Assembly (NCBI RefSeq): GCF_050749805.1
Contig: NZ_CP192738.1
Span: 6,448,001 to 6,512,000 of the forward strand
Direction: 5' to 3'
Source of the DNA: Hahella sp018986435
Lineage (GTDB): Bacteria; Pseudomonadota; Gammaproteobacteria; Pseudomonadales; Oleiphilaceae
DNA length: 64,000 nt
Shown here: piece by piece, positions 52,854-60,209 of the stretch
Layout of the letters: the number at the start of each line of letters is the position of its first letter
Numbering within the stretch: the first letter of the stretch is position 1
Program-made: the position numbers and the translations under genes
The notes under the pieces: model-generated
Seen by the model: only the letters and a program-made list of their open reading frames with translations
Databases searched by the model: none
What the model was told of the DNA's origin: nothing

Positions 52854-53411
52854 GTGAAAAAAATCATATTCTCCTCATTTTTACTTATTGCAACCGCTAG
52901 TTGTAGTGCTGAAGAAGCTCAGTGTGGCTATAAAGCGACATTTGTTAAGGAGGCGGCCGTAACAGATAGCAGTGTGGCGCTTTCACACTGGAGCACAGAA
53001 CGAGACAGAAAAAGTGATGAATATATAAAAAAGCTTTATCTTGTGTATAAAAATGGCGATATCGCCGTTATAGAACACAAATACTGTGACATGTATAACT
53101 TTGAGGTCAGTTATTCTTTCTCCGGTCAGAATCCAGCCCCCACAAGCCAGTCCATTGGGCAAATCATCGAAAAGCATGCTCAATACGCTCAGCTCACGCC
53201 AACCTATTCACCCTCGCTGAGCAGCATAGTGACATCGGAGTTGGAGAAAAACGCTTTTGATGGTCAAAAGCCTCTTTCACTTGGGTTGCCTCAAGAGCCA
53301 CTCACCTTCGACGACTTTGTCGAATACAGCGTTTCCTTTTTGCCGAATAAAGAAAGCAATATCCTGCAATCAAGCCTGAGCTTTTATATGGGCATTGGCG
53401 GAGCTGATTAA
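52854..53411 (+). CDS. Exported small protein, candidate immunity protein of the peptidase
   Basis: 185 residues from the GTG with GGAG 6 bases upstream. Signal peptide MKKIIFSSFLLIATASCSAEE (either signal peptidase I or an atypical lipobox at Cys17). The mature part has beta-strand-rich KLYLVYKNGDIAVIEHKYCDMYNFEV and no known domain. It begins 12 bases after the peptidase stop, so the two are one transcript. A periplasmic inhibitor of the peptidase is a natural guess. Confidence 0.7.
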   Translation: MKKIIFSSFLLIATASCSAEEAQCGYKATFVKEAAVTDSSVALSHWSTERDRKSDEYIKKLYLVYKNGDIAVIEHKYCDMYNFEVSYSFSGQNPAPTSQSIGQIIEKHAQYAQLTPTYSPSLSSIVTSELEKNAFDGQKPLSLGLPQEPLTFDDFVEYSVSFLPNKESNILQSSLSFYMGIGGAD

Positions 53412-53451
53412 GCCCGATTCCTGGGGTATGAAGTGGCGGCTCTGGGGCGCC

Positions 53452-53530
53452 GTTGGATGGCGCTTTGCTTATCCAACCTACGGTGATTGAGAGTCAGAGA
53501 CTACGTAGTCTCGTCAGCGGATTGGATAAG
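53452..53530. repeat. TTGGATGGCG-type dispersed repeat, copy 1
   Basis: TTGGATGGCGCTTTGCTTAT then CCAACCTACGGTGA, an inverted repeat, followed by an AGCGGATTGGATAAG block. Copies recur at 55197, 57146 and 57262 (inverted). Confidence 0.8.
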
Positions 53531-53542
53531 CCCAAATAAAGA

Positions 53543-53579
53543 AAAACGCCCTGCCTATCGTAGAGGTTCAGGGCGTTTT
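53543..53579. terminator. Strong bidirectional terminator
   Basis: AAAACGCCCTG (53543-53553) pairs perfectly with CAGGGCGTTTT (53569-53579). It lies between the convergent immunity-like gene and the Sel1 gene. Confidence 0.9.
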
Positions 53580-53609
53580 CAGGATCGAGCAATGTCAGGG
53601 GCTTAGTAG

Positions 53610-55004
53610 TTAAATCCCACTTGGCAGTGGGGCGCCAATGGGTTGCATGTCGAGGAGGATATTTTTTGTTTCTTCTTTCCACTGCAGAGGCAACGAGTAG
53701 TTGGGGAATCTGAGCGCTAGCACCGCCCCCTCATTGAGTAGAGCGCGCACGTTTTCCGGCATTTCCTGGTCCAGTTCCGCGCAGCCTTCGGTGTTTACTA
53801 AACCACTGAAAGCAAGCGATTCAACTTCGCCCAGTGCTTTGTGCGCTTCCAAACGCCAGCTCGAATTTTCTCCGATGTTGAATTGCTCTCCATGAGGCTG
53901 ACTGAATCCCAATCCGCAGGCCTTTAGAACGATCGGCAGCGCGGGGAGAGGCTGAGCTGTTCGTTTTTGATCACGCAAGAATTTCCCCCACATCAAGCGG
54001 GCTTCAGGCGAGTTCAGCGATATGTAGTTATAATCATCCGGCTTGCGTAGGGCCTCCAGCCGTTTGAGGCCTTGTTCCAGCTTATCTATGTCGGTTTCGT
54101 ATCTGAGTTCCTCTTCCAACAGACTTCTGGCGGGCTGGCGGGCCGCTTCCAGCCCTAGCAGGGCGGCTTTCTCGTAGTGAATCAACGCCTGTTCTCTATC
54201 GCGCTCTTCCTGACCCCATCCCATTTCCGCGATGCGAGCCAAATGATAGTGGGCCACCGGCTCATCCTGCGCCGCGCTTTTGCTGAAGGCGGATTGGGCT
54301 TCCGCGTAGTTTTTCTCATCAAGCATTAGCACCCCGTAGTTGGTCCATGCCTGCCTGAGGTCTCTGTCCATCCCCTTCTGCAGCCACTCCACCGCCTGCT
54401 TTCTCAAGGCGGACGAGTCAAAACCCTCACGCTCTCCCGGCAATAGATGCCTGGACATCTGGTAAGCGCGCACATATTGCCGGGAAGCTTCGAAGTCATA
54501 TCCTGCGTCCGGCGCCGATTCATGCGCCTTGGCGTAGTAATCGCCAGACTTGAGAATATTGGGAAGCACGCCCGCCACGGCGTACACAGAGGTAGGATCG
54601 GGCTCGTTATACGCAGCCGCGAGGTTAATATACGTAGGCATCTTCAACCCCCGCTCCAATGCTTCCTGCAAAAGCGGAATAGCGGCCTTGGGCCGCTTGG
54701 CGTCAATCTCCATCACGCCCAGGTTATGGCTGGCTCGCGCAGAGCCTTTCTCCCGAGCCTGTTGATAATAAACACGAGCCTGTTCGCGGTCCTCCTTAAC
54801 GCCTTTTCCCAAGTCGTAAGCTTTACCAAGCAAAAACAGAGCGTCTGCGTCGCCCTTGGCCGCCGCCTCATGAGCCTGAGAAAAGAATTCTTCATACTGC
54901 CCGCTCTTGAACAACTCTTCCGACGTTGCAGCGAGGGCGGAGCGCCCGCCGGCGCCACTAATCAGTAATCCACACAGCAGTCCGGCCAAATAGTGTTTTT
55001 TCAT
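53610..55004 (-). CDS. Secreted Sel1/TPR-repeat protein
   Basis: 464 residues with signal peptide (1-25, SALA). Sel1-like repeats: ADALFLLGKAYDLGKGVKEDREQARVYYQQAREKGSARASHNLG, PVAHYHLARIAEMGWGQEERDREQALIHYEKAALLGLEAA. The C-terminal 130 residues are not repeats. Likely a periplasmic binding scaffold. Confidence 0.85.
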   Translation of the reverse strand: MKKHYLAGLLCGLLISGAGGRSALAATSEELFKSGQYEEFFSQAHEAAAKGDADALFLLGKAYDLGKGVKEDREQARVYYQQAREKGSARASHNLGVMEIDAKRPKAAIPLLQEALERGLKMPTYINLAAAYNEPDPTSVYAVAGVLPNILKSGDYYAKAHESAPDAGYDFEASRQYVRAYQMSRHLLPGEREGFDSSALRKQAVEWLQKGMDRDLRQAWTNYGVLMLDEKNYAEAQSAFSKSAAQDEPVAHYHLARIAEMGWGQEERDREQALIHYEKAALLGLEAARQPARSLLEEELRYETDIDKLEQGLKRLEALRKPDDYNYISLNSPEARLMWGKFLRDQKRTAQPLPALPIVLKACGLGFSQPHGEQFNIGENSSWRLEAHKALGEVESLAFSGLVNTEGCAELDQEMPENVRALLNEGAVLALRFPNYSLPLQWKEETKNILLDMQPIGAPLPSGI

Positions 55005-55196
55005 ATGAGGTTGTAAAAGTATTACTCGTTGAGTGAAGGGAGATCAGGTTGCAGAAAACGGAGAAACGCTGTGATGTTATCCGAGCGCCTTCCCGAAAGA
55101 AATATAGCGGTAACAACGCCTAAAGTCCGTCGTGGAGAGAAACAAACAGGCATCACCGGAAGGCGAAAAGTGTATCGCGACATGTGAGAAAAACTG

Positions 55197-55290
55197 TTGG
55201 ATGGCGCTTCGCTTATCCAACCTACGGTGACTGGGGGTTCAGAGCATCAATGCTTTACGCCGTAGCTCTCGCCAAGCGGATTGGATAAGT
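55197..55290. repeat. TTGGATGGCG-type dispersed repeat, copy 2
   Basis: Same elements as the 53452 copy in the same order. The second block, AGCGGATTGGATAAG, falls inside the 3' end of the imm11-like gene and encodes LSNPLGE. Confidence 0.8.
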
Positions 55291-55825
55291 CCGAATGGAG
55301 AAAAATGCCGGTTAGTTCTGACTGCCTGTATGCTTCGGCGAAGGCTTCATTACAAAATATGCCCTGGAAGGTATCCAGTTCAGTTCGGAATATAGGAAAG
55401 CCGCCAACCTTGGACTCGTCGAAGGCGATGTTTACCAAGTTTTGATTTGCATCGTACGCCGTCAAACGCCGATCCACGCCATCCACTTCTTCCGCTGTTC
55501 GCAAAGGGTTGAACAGGTAACCGTGGGATTCATCGAAGTTAACCGGTAAAAACTCCCCTGCTTGGGCCAAAAGGCCGCTCAATGTGTTGTACGCCTTTTC
55601 GTTAAAGAAAAGTCGACCGTTTCTGGCTGCTATATCTGGGATAGTTTCAACGCCGCTGTCTGTCGCTTTGAATCGGATACTTAACGGTTTCCAAATAGCG
55701 CTGTAAGGCACAGGAAAACGCTTGATATGAAACGGGTATTCACGACCCAGCTTTTTCAGGACTTCGCCCGTGGGAATCTCGAAAGTTAAATAGGATTCCT
55801 CATGGATAATACGATATATAGCCAC
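55247..55825 (-). CDS. Imm11-like (DUF1629-type) protein
   Basis: 192 residues from the GTG behind GGAAGG (an ATG at 55840 would add 5). VAIYRIIHEESYLTFEI at the start and AEAYRQSELTGIFLHSDLSNPLGESYG at the end fit the imm11 pattern of polymorphic-toxin immunity proteins. No toxin gene is adjacent. Its last codons derive from a dispersed repeat. Confidence 0.6.
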   Translation of the reverse strand: MAIYRIIHEESYLTFEIPTGEVLKKLGREYPFHIKRFPVPYSAIWKPLSIRFKATDSGVETIPDIAARNGRLFFNEKAYNTLSGLLAQAGEFLPVNFDESHGYLFNPLRTAEEVDGVDRRLTAYDANQNLVNIAFDESKVGGFPIFRTELDTFQGIFCNEAFAEAYRQSELTGIFLHSDLSNPLGESYGVKH

Positions 55826-55896
55826 ATTTATGCCTTCCATCTAAAATTTCACAGAATTATATGCCTACCATCAAAGTTAATCATTTTTAACATTAA

Positions 55897-55917
55897 ACCA
55901 AGCCAGCTTTCTATACA
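55897..55917. repeat. Short conserved upstream element, copy 2
   Basis: Matches 42883-42903 with one base changed. It lies 99 bases upstream of the 52-residue gene. Confidence 0.6.
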
Positions 55918-56015
55918 TCATCCGACACACACAAGATAATCAAAAGTCGTTGTCAAAATAGATACGAATTTCGAAGTTCAAAATCATCTTATACACGCTT
56001 AAAGGATTAGTCACT

Positions 56016-56174
56016 ATGACCGACAAGACAAAAAACGAAACCCCAAACAAGCCAGCTTACGTACCTCGTTTTAAGCCAACCCCTGAAAATATAAAGAAAG
56101 TCGCTGATGCATTCGAAAGAGCAAGAAAGGATGCAGAGAAAAATGGACACAAGTGGACCATGATTGTTTACTAA
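56016..56174 (+). CDS. 52-residue protein upstream of a YafO-type toxin, candidate antitoxin
   Basis: Starts MTDKTKNETPNKPAYVP and ends KNGHKWTMIVY. AAGGA lies upstream, and the stop is 17 bases before the toxin ATG. Charged, with a helical middle (ENIKKVADAFERARKDAEK). No antitoxin family recognised, but its place and size fit. YafN, the usual YafO partner, is about twice as long. Confidence 0.6.
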   Translation: MTDKTKNETPNKPAYVPRFKPTPENIKKVADAFERARKDAEKNGHKWTMIVY

Positions 56175-56191
56175 ACACAGGGAAGTAATTG

Positions 56192-56680
56192 ATGAGCAAG
56201 GCTAAAAAGGTTTGGCTTAGTCCACAGATAAAGAGCCAGTTCCAAGCAATTCCAGAGCTTCAAGACTTAATAAGGGATTTTATCGAGTACAAGAAAGAAA
56301 ACTTAAAATTCAATGACACAAATAACTATATAAACATTAGATATCTTATCGGGAGGGATGTCCCTTATGACAAAGACCCTCTTAAGCTAGAAGATACATA
56401 CCACGCACATATTCTAGAAAAAGGCTCTCCCTCGCATCTGAAGGCGACAAGAAGATACAACGTTAACAAACAAGTAGACTGGACAAGCAATTACGCCCTA
56501 GTATACTGCACGCTTTGGTCAGAAGATAAACTTCCACATAAAGAAAGAAGCGCATTTGGAATACTGGATTTCTGGCTTGATGCGCATGGCCAGCTCAATA
56601 CAAATTCTAAATTTAGACTTCAAGAAATGGTTGATGAGTTTGAAAGAGCGGTAAATAAAGGAGAGACAATGCTATGGTAG
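56192..56680 (+). CDS. YafO-family toxin (mRNA interferase-like)
   Basis: 162 residues from the ATG with GGAAG 6 bases upstream. Matches YafO: FIEYKKENL, RYLIGRDVPYDKDP (GRDxxY), YHAHI, ALVYCTLWS and LDAHGQLN. YafO binds the ribosome and cleaves mRNA. Longer than the E. coli protein (132 residues). The stop overlaps the next gene start by 7 bases. Confidence 0.75.
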   Translation: MSKAKKVWLSPQIKSQFQAIPELQDLIRDFIEYKKENLKFNDTNNYINIRYLIGRDVPYDKDPLKLEDTYHAHILEKGSPSHLKATRRYNVNKQVDWTSNYALVYCTLWSEDKLPHKERSAFGILDFWLDAHGQLNTNSKFRLQEMVDEFERAVNKGETMLW

Positions 56681-57132
56681 CTTCAAATAGTGAAGTCAAT
56701 TGGCGCCAGGGCGCTCCAGAAAAAGGCGGTATTTATTATGTCTCCGCCATCCAGTACCCAGCAGGCACTGTTTACGATGTTCTCTTTTGGCAGGTTGATC
56801 CAAGTGGAGATAGTTACTGGGTGCCCTTCGACTCCAAAATCGCCAAGGTAGTCGGCTTCATACCCGTTTCTGAAGTCATAGGCGCCTTCACTGGTGTTCT
56901 AGATCCTTCTGATGGTTCTAAAGTTCCAGACGCCATTATCCAATGGCAATATGGCGAGCCAGATCGCACAAAACCTTGTCTTGCCGCCCTTCGCTATATG
57001 TACGACGTGATGACCTGGGATGAGGAGTTTGGATGGAGCGTTCCTTTGGAGCACTGCGACGCTTATATTCCCTTGGATGAGTTTTTAACGAAAGTCGCCG
57101 ATCTCCTGCCTTTTGAAGATAAGAACCAGTAA
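56674..57132 (+). CDS. Small protein, paralogue of the 42998 gene
   Basis: 152 residues. Signature VMTWDEEFGWSVPLEHCDAYIPLDEFL and YPAGTVYDVLFW match the 42998 protein. It overlaps the toxin gene, so the toxin, its candidate antitoxin and this gene form one operon. Function unknown. Confidence 0.75.
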   Translation: MVASNSEVNWRQGAPEKGGIYYVSAIQYPAGTVYDVLFWQVDPSGDSYWVPFDSKIAKVVGFIPVSEVIGAFTGVLDPSDGSKVPDAIIQWQYGEPDRTKPCLAALRYMYDVMTWDEEFGWSVPLEHCDAYIPLDEFLTKVADLLPFEDKNQ

Positions 57133-57145
57133 CATACGCACAATG

Positions 57146-57294
57146 TTGGATGGCGCTTCGCTTATCCAACCTACAGTTATTGCCATACGCCCAGTTGCTT
57201 CCCTGGGCGCACGCCACGCATTCTTAACAGAACATCTCTATCACTGACGCCGCCGAATTTTCGTAGGTTGGAAAAGCGCAGCGCCTTCCAACAT
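57146..57294. repeat. TTGGATGGCG-type dispersed repeats, copies 3 and 4
   Basis: Copy 3 (57146-57177) in the forward orientation and copy 4 (57262-57294) inverted, 85 bases apart, in the gap before the RadC-like gene. Confidence 0.8.
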
Positions 57295-57319
57295 TCGGAG
57301 TAGCTCAAATCCCCCTCCC

Positions 57320-57760
57320 CTACAAAATCCCATTCTCCACAAAACTAAACTCCTCCATCCCTCCAATAATCACATGGTCCAGCACTCGTACTTCCAATAG
57401 GTCGAGGGTGCGTTTCACTTCTCGGGTGAGGCGGATGTCTCTTTGGCTTGGGCGGGCGTTTTGTGAGGGGTGGTTGTGGGCGAAGATGACGGCGGCGGCG
57501 TTGAGTGAAAGCGCCTTTTTGGCGATTTCGCGGGTGTGGACGGTGGATTCGTTGTAGGTGCCCCGGAACATCAGATCGAATTCGATAACGCGGTGCTGGT
57601 TATCCAGAAACAACACGCCGAAGGCTTCGTGTTGGAGTTCAGCCAGATTCAGTTTCAGGTAGTCGTAGGCGAAGCGGGGGCTGGCGATCACTGCGCCGGG
57701 CTCGCGCAGGCGGGCGGCCAGGATGGTCAGTGCTTGTTTGATAATGCGATTGCCCTTCAT
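57320..57760 (-). CDS. RadC-like JAB-domain protein
   Basis: 146 residues, only the C-terminal JAB/MPN domain of RadC: FAHNHPSQNARPSQRD is the JAMM metal motif (HxHPSxxxxPSxxD). Similar short RadC-like genes are common in accessory islands; function not settled. Located next to the nuclease gene. Confidence 0.88.
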   Translation of the reverse strand: MKGNRIIKQALTILAARLREPGAVIASPRFAYDYLKLNLAELQHEAFGVLFLDNQHRVIEFDLMFRGTYNESTVHTREIAKKALSLNAAAVIFAHNHPSQNARPSQRDIRLTREVKRTLDLLEVRVLDHVIIGGMEEFSFVENGIL

Positions 57761-57873
57761 TTGATTTGCTCCATTGGGGCTGGGAAGTGGTTTGGAGCAA
57801 ATTTACCTCAAGGCTTTGTTCACATGTGAACACTTTTATAGTTTTCCCATCAAGCAAATATCAATTGGCAGCT

Positions 57874-60189
57874 CTATGTGTTAGATGGCCTTGATTTTTT
57901 TGTAGATATATACTTATCAAGAGACTGAATTATATCTTCTACGCCTCCTTGCTCTTCAAGAGTTTTTATCAAAAGATTTACTATTGGCTTTTCATAACTT
58001 TCATCTTCAAATATATCTATAACATCATCAAAACTATAATCCACATCCCTATCTTTATAGTGTTTTCTAATATCCAATAATATATCCGTTAACGGATTAG
58101 AAAAATCTCTCTCGTGAGAATGCCGATCTTCTTCTTTATAGTTAAATGTTCTCTCCTTAATCTCAACCAGTTGTCTAGCGATAGGGATCTCTCCAATATC
58201 ATCCCTATCAAAGTATAGAGAAATAATATCGAAAAAGCTGTTAAACTTGCTTGACGTATTGAAGTCTTCGTCGATCAAAGAAGCAATGTTCATCCCTACA
58301 TTTTCAGGATCTACTTTAAAATTCATGACATATATATGATCAACAAACTTAGAAGGCACGTAAAGATGCCATGAGGAAAGTTTGTTGCTTTGATAAACTA
58401 TATCCCTGAGATATTGAAAAGAGGAATCCCATGTTATTAGAAACGGCTCACTATATACACCAGACTCATTTATAAATCTATCTTCTTGGCCAAGCAATAC
58501 TGCCGTTCTAACATCACTCACTATTGCGTTCATTGTCTTCCTATATCTATTAGATGCCAAGTCAAGTTCATATTCTCTCTTTATTGAAAACAATTCAGGG
58601 TATTGAGGATGACTTTCCACCTTCAGGTTGGTCATATCAAGAATTTCCATAAGCCTTCTGCTAGCCTGCGACTCAAACTGGGTCCAACTTAGTCCAGCTA
58701 TATCGACGCCAACAATGTCATCAATAAAGTCAGCTATAGTTGCAAACTCTCTAAATGCACTATCAGCCAAATGAATATAGAAGTTATAAAATACATTTTT
58801 TGACGGGCCCAGCTTTTTAACATACTCAAGCTTTGTAAATCTATCTAGCTTTACAGCGGCCCAAAGATGAGAAACACACTCACCAACGTAGTCTTCAGTA
58901 GTAAATATATTTATCTTCCCATTACTATTAGCCACACACTCCATCATATTTTTCGTAGCATTATATGACTTATCCGAATAATCATTAAGAGATCTATACT
59001 TAACACATATATATCTCAGCAATATTTGCGTATCAAGACATGCAAATATATCCTTCTCCCCAATATATCTATCAAGCTTATTATTCTGAAACAGACTCGC
59101 ATACAGAGAAGAAGCAGAGACTTTAGAGAAATAGTCATTCTTTCTTGAGGCATCAATCAAGCTATATATAACTCGATGCTTACTGTCAACACATACACCT
59201 TTCTTATCAAAAAATTCCTCTAACTCTTTAAAAAGTCCTTTAATATCTTTTTCATAAGTTGATAGTTTGTGATTAAGCTCATCTGCCTCCGCACCAAACC
59301 CAACTTGATAGATCTTTCTTATGAGCATAAAAACATCATCTACAAGCTCAGAACAACCATACTCATTCAATATCACTTCAAACTCTGATATAACTTCATT
59401 TTCTTTCACGTTAACAACTGTAAGTATATTATCAAGTCGCTTCCCTTCTTCTTCTGAAGTACAATACTCACCTCTTTCCTTGTTTTTTATAATTCTCTTA
59501 TTAGTAAGCAAATTTGAAACTTGATTTTCGATTAGCCTCCTTTCCATATCAACGCCAATACCACTAGCAATACCCTTGACTATATCGTCTAATGTTGAGC
59601 CAGGGTTGTCTTGAAGAAAAGACAATATATAAAATTGAACAAACCTTTTTTTTACCTCAACAGAATCTTTGCTCAAGGCCAAATAATCAAATATAACCTT
59701 CTCTTCTTTAGTAACTCTCGTTGAGTAGCTAACTTTTACATCGTGAAGCTTATACACAAAAGGTTTAAGCCCTTCGAACACAGAGCAATCTTCTGCCATT
59801 TTCCAACCATCAATTATACTAAGATTTACCCCATATTTTATTTCAGCTTCAGACTCGAGTTTATTTTGATGCAATTTTGTAACCTTATATGGACAATAAA
59901 ACTGCATTTCTCTCATATACGAAAAATTATCAATATTTTCAGAAGCCTTACCCAAATCCTTTAATAATTTTGTGTCAAACTGCCTCTCCTGCACTGTTAT
60001 TTGAACATTCCTTTTTATTTCCTTCTCATTCACTCTTACCACCAAGTCAATCCCACCATCATAAGGCCCATCAACTAAATTCACATCCCATGTAGAATAT
60101 TTCAGCCTATTATATTCTTTCACCAATTGCTTAAAATTATCTTCGCCTAATGACTTAATTAACTTATATACTTCTTCAGTCATAGCCAT
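57874..60189 (-). CDS. Restriction-endonuclease-like, winged-helix and PIN-like domain protein (candidate defence nuclease)
   Basis: 771 residues, GC about one third, far below the flanks. Residues 1-80 resemble a PD-(D/E)XK nuclease: GPYDGGIDLVV (Asp48) then E57-x-K59 in NEKEIKRNVQ. About 185-255 looks like a winged helix (FILSFLQDNPGSTLDDIVKGIASG...LLTNKRIIKN). About 380-600 looks like a PIN domain: ACLDTQILLRY, TEDYVGECV, PFLITWDSSF. The rest is helical. I know no characterised protein with this set. A single-gene anti-phage role is plausible but unproven. Confidence 0.75.
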   Translation of the reverse strand: MAMTEEVYKLIKSLGEDNFKQLVKEYNRLKYSTWDVNLVDGPYDGGIDLVVRVNEKEIKRNVQITVQERQFDTKLLKDLGKASENIDNFSYMREMQFYCPYKVTKLHQNKLESEAEIKYGVNLSIIDGWKMAEDCSVFEGLKPFVYKLHDVKVSYSTRVTKEEKVIFDYLALSKDSVEVKKRFVQFYILSFLQDNPGSTLDDIVKGIASGIGVDMERRLIENQVSNLLTNKRIIKNKERGEYCTSEEEGKRLDNILTVVNVKENEVISEFEVILNEYGCSELVDDVFMLIRKIYQVGFGAEADELNHKLSTYEKDIKGLFKELEEFFDKKGVCVDSKHRVIYSLIDASRKNDYFSKVSASSLYASLFQNNKLDRYIGEKDIFACLDTQILLRYICVKYRSLNDYSDKSYNATKNMMECVANSNGKINIFTTEDYVGECVSHLWAAVKLDRFTKLEYVKKLGPSKNVFYNFYIHLADSAFREFATIADFIDDIVGVDIAGLSWTQFESQASRRLMEILDMTNLKVESHPQYPELFSIKREYELDLASNRYRKTMNAIVSDVRTAVLLGQEDRFINESGVYSEPFLITWDSSFQYLRDIVYQSNKLSSWHLYVPSKFVDHIYVMNFKVDPENVGMNIASLIDEDFNTSSKFNSFFDIISLYFDRDDIGEIPIARQLVEIKERTFNYKEEDRHSHERDFSNPLTDILLDIRKHYKDRDVDYSFDDVIDIFEDESYEKPIVNLLIKTLEEQGGVEDIIQSLDKYISTKKSRPSNT

Positions 60190-60209
60190 TACTCTCTTAT
60201 ATATTTAAC

